From JAIRMO01 sp046533115 (lineage in GTDB: Bacteria > Spirochaetota > Spirochaetia > Treponematales > Breznakiellaceae): DNA of 64,000 bases. Shown here in pieces: positions 61,566 to 64,000 of the stretch (positions within the stretch are counted from its first letter, which is position 1; each line of letters starts with the position of its first letter). Both the position numbers and the translations under genes were made by a program. The stretch is taken from assembly GCF_046533115.1 (NCBI RefSeq), contig NZ_JAJQRC010000002.1, positions 1 through 64,000 of the forward strand. Reading direction: 5' to 3'. The notes beneath the pieces are model-generated. The model did not search any database, was not told the DNA's origin, and was given only the letters and a program-made list of their open reading frames with translations.

Positions 61566-62527
61566 GGCCGGGACTCCTCTTCGCTGGTTAATTTTACAAA
61601 AATATCTTCCAGGCTGAGCCGCTTCCGGTCCATCCTGAGAATTTTGAAACCCCGGGAAACCGCCCAGTCAAAGATCCGCTCCCCATCGGCCCATTCGGTA
61701 GCCGACCCCCGGATTGGCAGGAAAAAACTTACCTTCACCGTACCGTCGGGACCATCACTGATACTGCCCGGCCGGACATCCCCTTCGGGAAGGCCAAGCC
61801 CATCCCGTAAACCCGCGATATCCGTCCCTTTCAGGATCAATTCCCAGGTATCCCCCCCCTTCATAGTGCCGGCAATTTCTTCGGGTTTACCCTGGGCGGC
61901 GATCCTGCCCTCGTTGAGGATGAGTACCTGAGAACAAACCGCTTCGACTTCCTGCAAAATATGGGTAGAGAGGATAACGGTTTTCCGTTTGCCCAGTTCC
62001 GTGATGAGGCCGCGGATCTCGATGATCTGGTTCGGGTCCAAACCGGAAGTAGGTTCATCCAGGATGAGAATGGGCGGATCATGGATGATTGCCTGGGCAA
62101 GCCCCACCCGCTGTTTATACCCCTTGGAAAGATCTTCAATCTTTTTGCCCGCCACCTGCTTGAGCCCACAGGCTTCCAGAGCGGATTGGATCTTCCCTTT
62201 TTGCTCCTGCCGGGGGATAAGCCGGGCCTGGGCAATAAAGGTGAGGTATTCCAGGGGGGTTAAATCCCCATAAAGGGGGACGCTTTCGGGAAGGTATCCG
62301 ATGCGGCTTTTTACCTCCACCGGATCATCCTGAACGGAAATACCATCCACCAAGGCCGTCCCCTCCGACGGAAAATGATAGCCGGTCAGGATCTTCATGA
62401 TGGTGGTTTTTCCCGCCCCATTAGGCCCGAGAAAGCCCAGGACCTGATCCTTACCTACGGAAAAGGACACATCCTTTACCGCTTCTACCGATCCGTATCG
62501 TTTTGTAAGGCTATTTACTTCTATCAT
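61562..62527 (-). CDS. ABC transporter ATPase, GldA type
   Basis: NatA/GldA-class ATPase. Walker A GPNGAGKTT, Q-loop region GYLPESVPLYGDLTPLEYL, signature LSKGYKQRVGLAQAI, Walker B ILILDEPTSGLDPNQI and switch histidine STHILQEVEAV, plus a C-terminal regulatory extension. First gene of the four-gene exporter unit. A promoter ends seven bases before the ATG and there is no ribosome binding site, so the operon probably begins as a leaderless mRNA. Confidence 0.93.
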   Translation of the reverse strand: MIEVNSLTKRYGSVEAVKDVSFSVGKDQVLGFLGPNGAGKTTIMKILTGYHFPSEGTALVDGISVQDDPVEVKSRIGYLPESVPLYGDLTPLEYLTFIAQARLIPRQEQKGKIQSALEACGLKQVAGKKIEDLSKGYKQRVGLAQAIIHDPPILILDEPTSGLDPNQIIEIRGLITELGKRKTVILSTHILQEVEAVCSQVLILNEGRIAAQGKPEEIAGTMKGGDTWELILKGTDIAGLRDGLGLPEGDVRPGSISDGPDGTVKVSFFLPIRGSATEWADGERIFDWAVSRGFKILRMDRKRLSLEDIFVKLTSEEESRP

Positions 62528-62534
62528 ATCGAGT

Positions 62535-62563
62535 TATATATAAAAAAAACAAAAAAAAATCAA
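62535..62563 (-). promoter_or_regulatory. Leaderless promoter of the GldA-type operon
   Basis: On the minus strand TTGATT (62558-62563), 17 bases of almost pure T, TATATA (62535-62540), then seven bases to the ATG at 62527. Confidence 0.6.
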
Positions 62564-62617
62564 CACACCCCTGCGGTAACGGCTAAACTCGACTTAAAAA
62601 TTTATGGGGTCTTCGCT

Positions 62618-63544
62618 TTAATCCACATACTCCAGGGGAAAAACCGACCGATCCCGGGAGAGGACCGTATTGGGAAAAATATCCCGGGCTTCCTGCAGTA
62701 GCGTCTTAAGGTTGTATTCATTGTACCGGGGGCTGTAATGGATCAGGGCGAGCTTTTTTACCCCCGCGGCAGCGGCGATTTGGGCGGCCTGTTCCGCGGT
62801 CATGTGTTTTTTTTCCCGGGCGCTTTCTTCCAGCTCTTTTTCAAACATTCCCTCGCAGACAAAAAAATCCGAACCCGCCACCTCGGCGGCAATCTCAGGA
62901 AAAGCCAGGGTATCGGTCACAAAGGAAAATTTTCTTCCTGAACGGGATTCCCCCAGTACCTGATCAGGGAATACCTCGGAGCCGTCCGCGGCCCGGACAG
63001 ACTCCCCGGCCTGAAGCCTGGACCAAAGGGGACCCCGGGGAACCCCCAATGCCATGGCTTTTTCGGGGTGGAATTCCCCGGGGCGGCGGTTTTCTTCAAA
63101 TACATAACCCATACAGGGTTTGGTATGCCTCAAAAGAAAAGCCCGTACCTGAAAGTCCTCCCCGGTATATACTATTCCGGGAGAATTTATTTCCTTAACC
63201 ACGATTTCATAGTTGATATACATATCCAGGGTACGGCGATTGGTTTCAATATATTCGGCGATTCCCCGGGGACCGATGATGTATAGGGGATCGTCCCGGT
63301 CCACTTGGGAGGAAAGCATCAGGATTCCCGGAATACCCGTCACATGATCCGCGTGGAGGTGGCTTACAAAGATAACGGAAATTTTCTTCCACCGGAGGTT
63401 TAACCGGCGCAGGGAAACCTGGGTCCCCTCCCCTCCATCAAAGAGGAAAAGCTCCCCTTCCCGCCGGAGTAGGACCGAAGTTAAGTGCCGGTTGGGCAGG
63501 GGCATCATGCCCCCGCAGCCGAGGATAAAGGCTTCCAGGTTCAT
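62618..63544 (-). CDS. rnz: Ribonuclease Z
   Basis: tRNA 3'-end endonuclease of the metallo-beta-lactamase fold. FILGCGGMMPLPNRHLTSVLLRREG-type opening (residues 7-31), zinc motif SHLHADHVTGIPG, LLRHTKPCMGYVFEE, FVTDTLAF and LALIHYSPRY are in the expected order. It matures tRNAs lacking an encoded CCA, which fits the tRNA at 15.8 kb. The ATG overlaps the stop of the FemX-like gene (ATGA). Confidence 0.94.
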   Translation of the reverse strand: MNLEAFILGCGGMMPLPNRHLTSVLLRREGELFLFDGGEGTQVSLRRLNLRWKKISVIFVSHLHADHVTGIPGILMLSSQVDRDDPLYIIGPRGIAEYIETNRRTLDMYINYEIVVKEINSPGIVYTGEDFQVRAFLLRHTKPCMGYVFEENRRPGEFHPEKAMALGVPRGPLWSRLQAGESVRAADGSEVFPDQVLGESRSGRKFSFVTDTLAFPEIAAEVAGSDFFVCEGMFEKELEESAREKKHMTAEQAAQIAAAAGVKKLALIHYSPRYNEYNLKTLLQEARDIFPNTVLSRDRSVFPLEYVD

Positions 63545-64000
63545 CGTTTTTTTATACTCCGTAAAAATTTCCGCAGGGACTCAGCAACGGTAAAAAGGCT
63601 TTTCCTTGCCCCTCGGTAAGTATAATCCCAGCTTCCACTCCGGTGGATAATCCGGCCCCCAAAACCGGTCTTAAACCGGTATAGTCCCGCCATGGGATGG
63701 GTGGGGTCCTCCCGGGGAGGGATGCCGTAAAGGTCATATTCCATACAGCCGGCGGCCCGGGCATCCTGCATAGCCCGCCATTGCAGGGCGTAGGGAGCCA
63801 TAAGATTCCGCTTTTGATTGGAAGAGGCTCCATAGAGGTAGACCGCCTCAGGGCCCCGGAAGAGCACGATGCTACCGGCGATGGGGACCCCTTCGTGGGA
63901 GGCCAGATAAAGACGGAACTCCTGGGCGGATTTTTCCCGGGAACAGACAAAAAGGGTCTTATAGTATTCCGGACCGTGGATGGCGATACCGTCCCGTTTT
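63541..64000 (-). CDS. FemX/FemAB-like peptidyltransferase, N-terminal part beyond the window
   Basis: C-terminal GNAT domain of a FemABX-type aminoacyl transferase that adds amino acids to peptidoglycan precursors. HGPEYYKTLF, VPIAGSIVLFRG, VYLYGASSNQKRNLMAPYALQW, CMEYDLYGIPP and HPMAGLYRFKTGFGG are strongly diagnostic. The frame is open to the right edge of the window, so the N-terminal half is missing from view. Coupled to rnz by ATGA. Confidence 0.88.
   Translation of the reverse strand, partial: KRDGIAIHGPEYYKTLFVCSREKSAQEFRLYLASHEGVPIAGSIVLFRGPEAVYLYGASSNQKRNLMAPYALQWRAMQDARAAGCMEYDLYGIPPREDPTHPMAGLYRFKTGFGGRIIHRSGSWDYTYRGARKSLFTVAESLRKFLRSIKKR

Overview
The window reads as a chromosome segment of a spirochaete, most likely a gut-type Treponema. 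The evidence is the mix of genes: an HflK/HflC pair, a GldA/GldF/GldG-like ABC exporter followed by a DUF4340 protein, an HTH-fused PTS IIA protein, an unusually long PRPP synthetase, tryptophanase with a sodium-coupled amino-acid transporter, and several solute-binding lipoproteins. The lineage is inferred from gene content and composition; no rRNA is present to confirm it. Most of the window (about 15.8-64 kb) is GC-rich with runs of C and G. The left quarter (about 1-15.2 kb) is clearly AT-rich.

The AT-rich left part looks like a defence island ending at the 3' side of a tRNA(CAT) gene (15762-15835, minus). It holds four blocks. (1) A large SF1 helicase with a C-terminal Vsr-like nuclease, then a membrane SH3 protein and a TPR lipoprotein. 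(2) An AAA/DUF3696 ATPase with a PIN-like partner, followed by McrB and McrC. (3) A WYL-domain regulator on the opposite strand. (4) A three-gene unit of a CsgG/LpoB-like lipoprotein and two membrane-anchored proteins built from 11-residue coiled-coil repeats. The same palindrome, TGGTTTATCA-N5-TGATAAACCA, lies in front of both block 2 and block 4. The WYL protein therefore probably controls both, which ties the uncharacterised coiled-coil unit to the nuclease operon. This is the best candidate here for an undescribed system.

The remainder is chromosomal housekeeping and transport. At 16-22.5 kb there is a dipeptide ABC transporter with an M42 peptidase. At 23.7-26.4 kb there are tartronate-semialdehyde reductase, a frameshifted IclR remnant and CstA. 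At 26.8-31.4 kb there are an OmpA-like protein, PRPP synthetase, a FGGY kinase and a HAD phosphatase. At 31.4-35.8 kb a tnaA-transporter-ridA operon diverges from a YheO-type regulator, with a palindrome lying on the tnaA -10 box. At 35.9-40.4 kb there are a lipid kinase, an aconitase-family protein, a TrpR-like repressor and a phosphoglycolate phosphatase. At 40.7-45.6 kb there are a sugar ABC transporter without its own ATPase and a MATE pump. At 45.6-64 kb there are envelope proteins, a PTS IIA regulator, a pseudouridine synthase, an Fe-S aldo/keto reductase, HflKC, a Memo protein, the Gld-type exporter, RNase Z and a FemX-like transferase cut by the window edge.

Two features recur across the host part. 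Several genes have a -10 hexamer placed 6-7 nt before the ATG, which predicts leaderless mRNAs. Intergenic hairpins share a conserved inner core while their outer stems differ from site to site.
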